From: Duganella sp. CF402
GTDB taxonomy: Bacteria; Pseudomonadota; Gammaproteobacteria; Burkholderiales; Burkholderiaceae_D
DNA: 64,000 nt
NCBI RefSeq assembly: GCF_900109645.1
Contig: NZ_FOBG01000001.1
Location: 1,364,001-1,428,000, forward strand
Reading direction: 5' to 3'
Shown: piece after piece, positions 63,640 to 64,000 of the stretch
Numbering within the stretch: the first letter of the stretch is position 1
Layout of the letters: each line of letters starts with the position of its first letter
Made by a program: the position numbers and the translations under genes
Notes under the pieces: generated by a model
The model's input: only the letters and a program-made list of their open reading frames with translations
What the model was told of the DNA's origin: nothing
Database searches by the model: none

Positions 63640-64000
63640 TCAGCCTGCGATGTTGGCGGTAACGGTGCAGCTGGTGACCGGGCTCCACGGCAGGTAGGAA
63701 ATACGCAGTTGCACCGCCGCCGTCACCGTATGCTCGCCGGCCGGCAGGCCGCCCGGTTGCAGCACCGAGATCTCGGCCACTTCACCGAACTCCCAGCGTT
63801 CATCGTAAGTGGTTTCCACTTCGTCCAGGGTGCGGGTCACGCCGCGCACCGTGAAGCGCACGTTCTCGCGCGGCACCGGAACACCGTCCACCGTCAGCGC
63901 AACGTCTTCCACCGCCGACAGGATCTGGCCGCGATAGTAAGGCAGGCGCGCGCCCAGGCGCCAGCCGCCTTCGATGTTCTCAACGCTGCCCGGATAAATA
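63640..64000 (-). CDS. DUF6379-like protein, C-terminal part (candidate C-glycoside deglycosidase beta subunit)
   Basis: About 119 residues up to the right edge; the reading frame stays open to base 64000, so the start lies outside. Beta-rich sequence with RLPYYRGQILSAVEDVALTV and VPRENVRFTVRGVTRTLDE and WEFGEVAEISVLQPGGLPAGEHT, matching my memory of DUF6379, the small beta subunit of DgpB/C and CarB/C complexes. Only the last few N-terminal residues seem to be missing. An in-frame GTG at 63912 is internal, not the start. Confidence 0.7.
   Translation of the reverse strand, partial: IYPGSVENIEGGWRLGARLPYYRGQILSAVEDVALTVDGVPVPRENVRFTVRGVTRTLDEVETTYDERWEFGEVAEISVLQPGGLPAGEHTVTAAVQLRISYLPWSPVTSCTVTANIAG

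Overview
The window is GC-rich, gene-dense chromosomal DNA with no rRNA, tRNA, CRISPR array, insertion sequence or phage gene that I can see. Gene content points to a betaproteobacterium of the Oxalobacteraceae type (Duganella, Massilia, Rugamonas and relatives). The signs are several TonB-dependent receptors, a ferulate operon with a tannase-family lipoprotein, a protocatechuate ortho-cleavage operon, plant-glycan functions and ArnT-type envelope genes. The genus is inference only. Genes overlap or abut throughout and no gene-free stretch exceeds 300 bases.

Layout. 1-4315 (minus): FecI/FecR cell-surface signalling with an STN-bearing TonB receptor and the start of a Tat-exported protein. 4409-10559: an MFS transporter, glycerate kinase and hybrid histidine kinase, divergent from a CdaR-like sugar-diacid regulator. 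10627-13961: a small secreted peptide, an amino-acid permease, a GlxA-type regulator and a thioesterase-like protein. 13958-21660: hydroxycinnamate (ferulate) catabolism, with a MarR regulator divergent from ech-vdh-fcs, an orphan periplasmic binding protein and a tannase/feruloyl-esterase lipoprotein. 21664-28853: pentapeptide-repeat and SnoaL-like proteins, a cation/proton antiporter, tartrate dehydrogenase with a divergent LysR regulator, and an ADP-forming acyl-CoA ligase fused to a GNAT domain. 28855-41160: a glycan-utilisation locus with two related Asp-box (sialidase-fold) proteins, a TonB receptor, an ArsR-like regulator, a glycosidase and a complete sugar ABC transporter. 41165-50569 (minus): eight collinear envelope genes (Asp-box protein, two membrane proteins, LtaS-like phosphoglycerol transferase, PmrAB/QseBC-like two-component system, ArnA-type decarboxylase, ArnT). 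50753-51321: a VapBC toxin-antitoxin pair. 51325-58060: protocatechuate pathway (IclR regulator, pcaH, pcaG, pcaB, a PcaC-PcaD fusion, pobA, pobR). 58057-64000 (minus): an extradiol-type VOC protein and a TonB receptor, then, beyond a strong terminator, a Gfo/Idh/MocA oxidoreductase, a TIM-barrel protein and the end of a DUF6379-like small subunit. These last three together resemble a C-glycoside deglycosylation system.

How it fits together. Plant phenolic esters would be released by the tannase-family esterase. Ferulate or coumarate would be converted by Fcs, Ech and Vdh to vanillate or 4-hydroxybenzoate. PobA (and a VanAB not seen here) would feed protocatechuate into PcaHG, PcaB and PcaCD. 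The right-end cluster may add sugar removal from aromatic C-glycosides, and the central locus adds uptake and hydrolysis of an unidentified plant or microbial glycan. The most novel points are the right-end C-glycoside-type cluster, the PcaC-then-PcaD domain order, the triple-repeat operator before pcaH, and the eight-gene envelope operon that has an ArnA decarboxylase domain without the other Arn enzymes.
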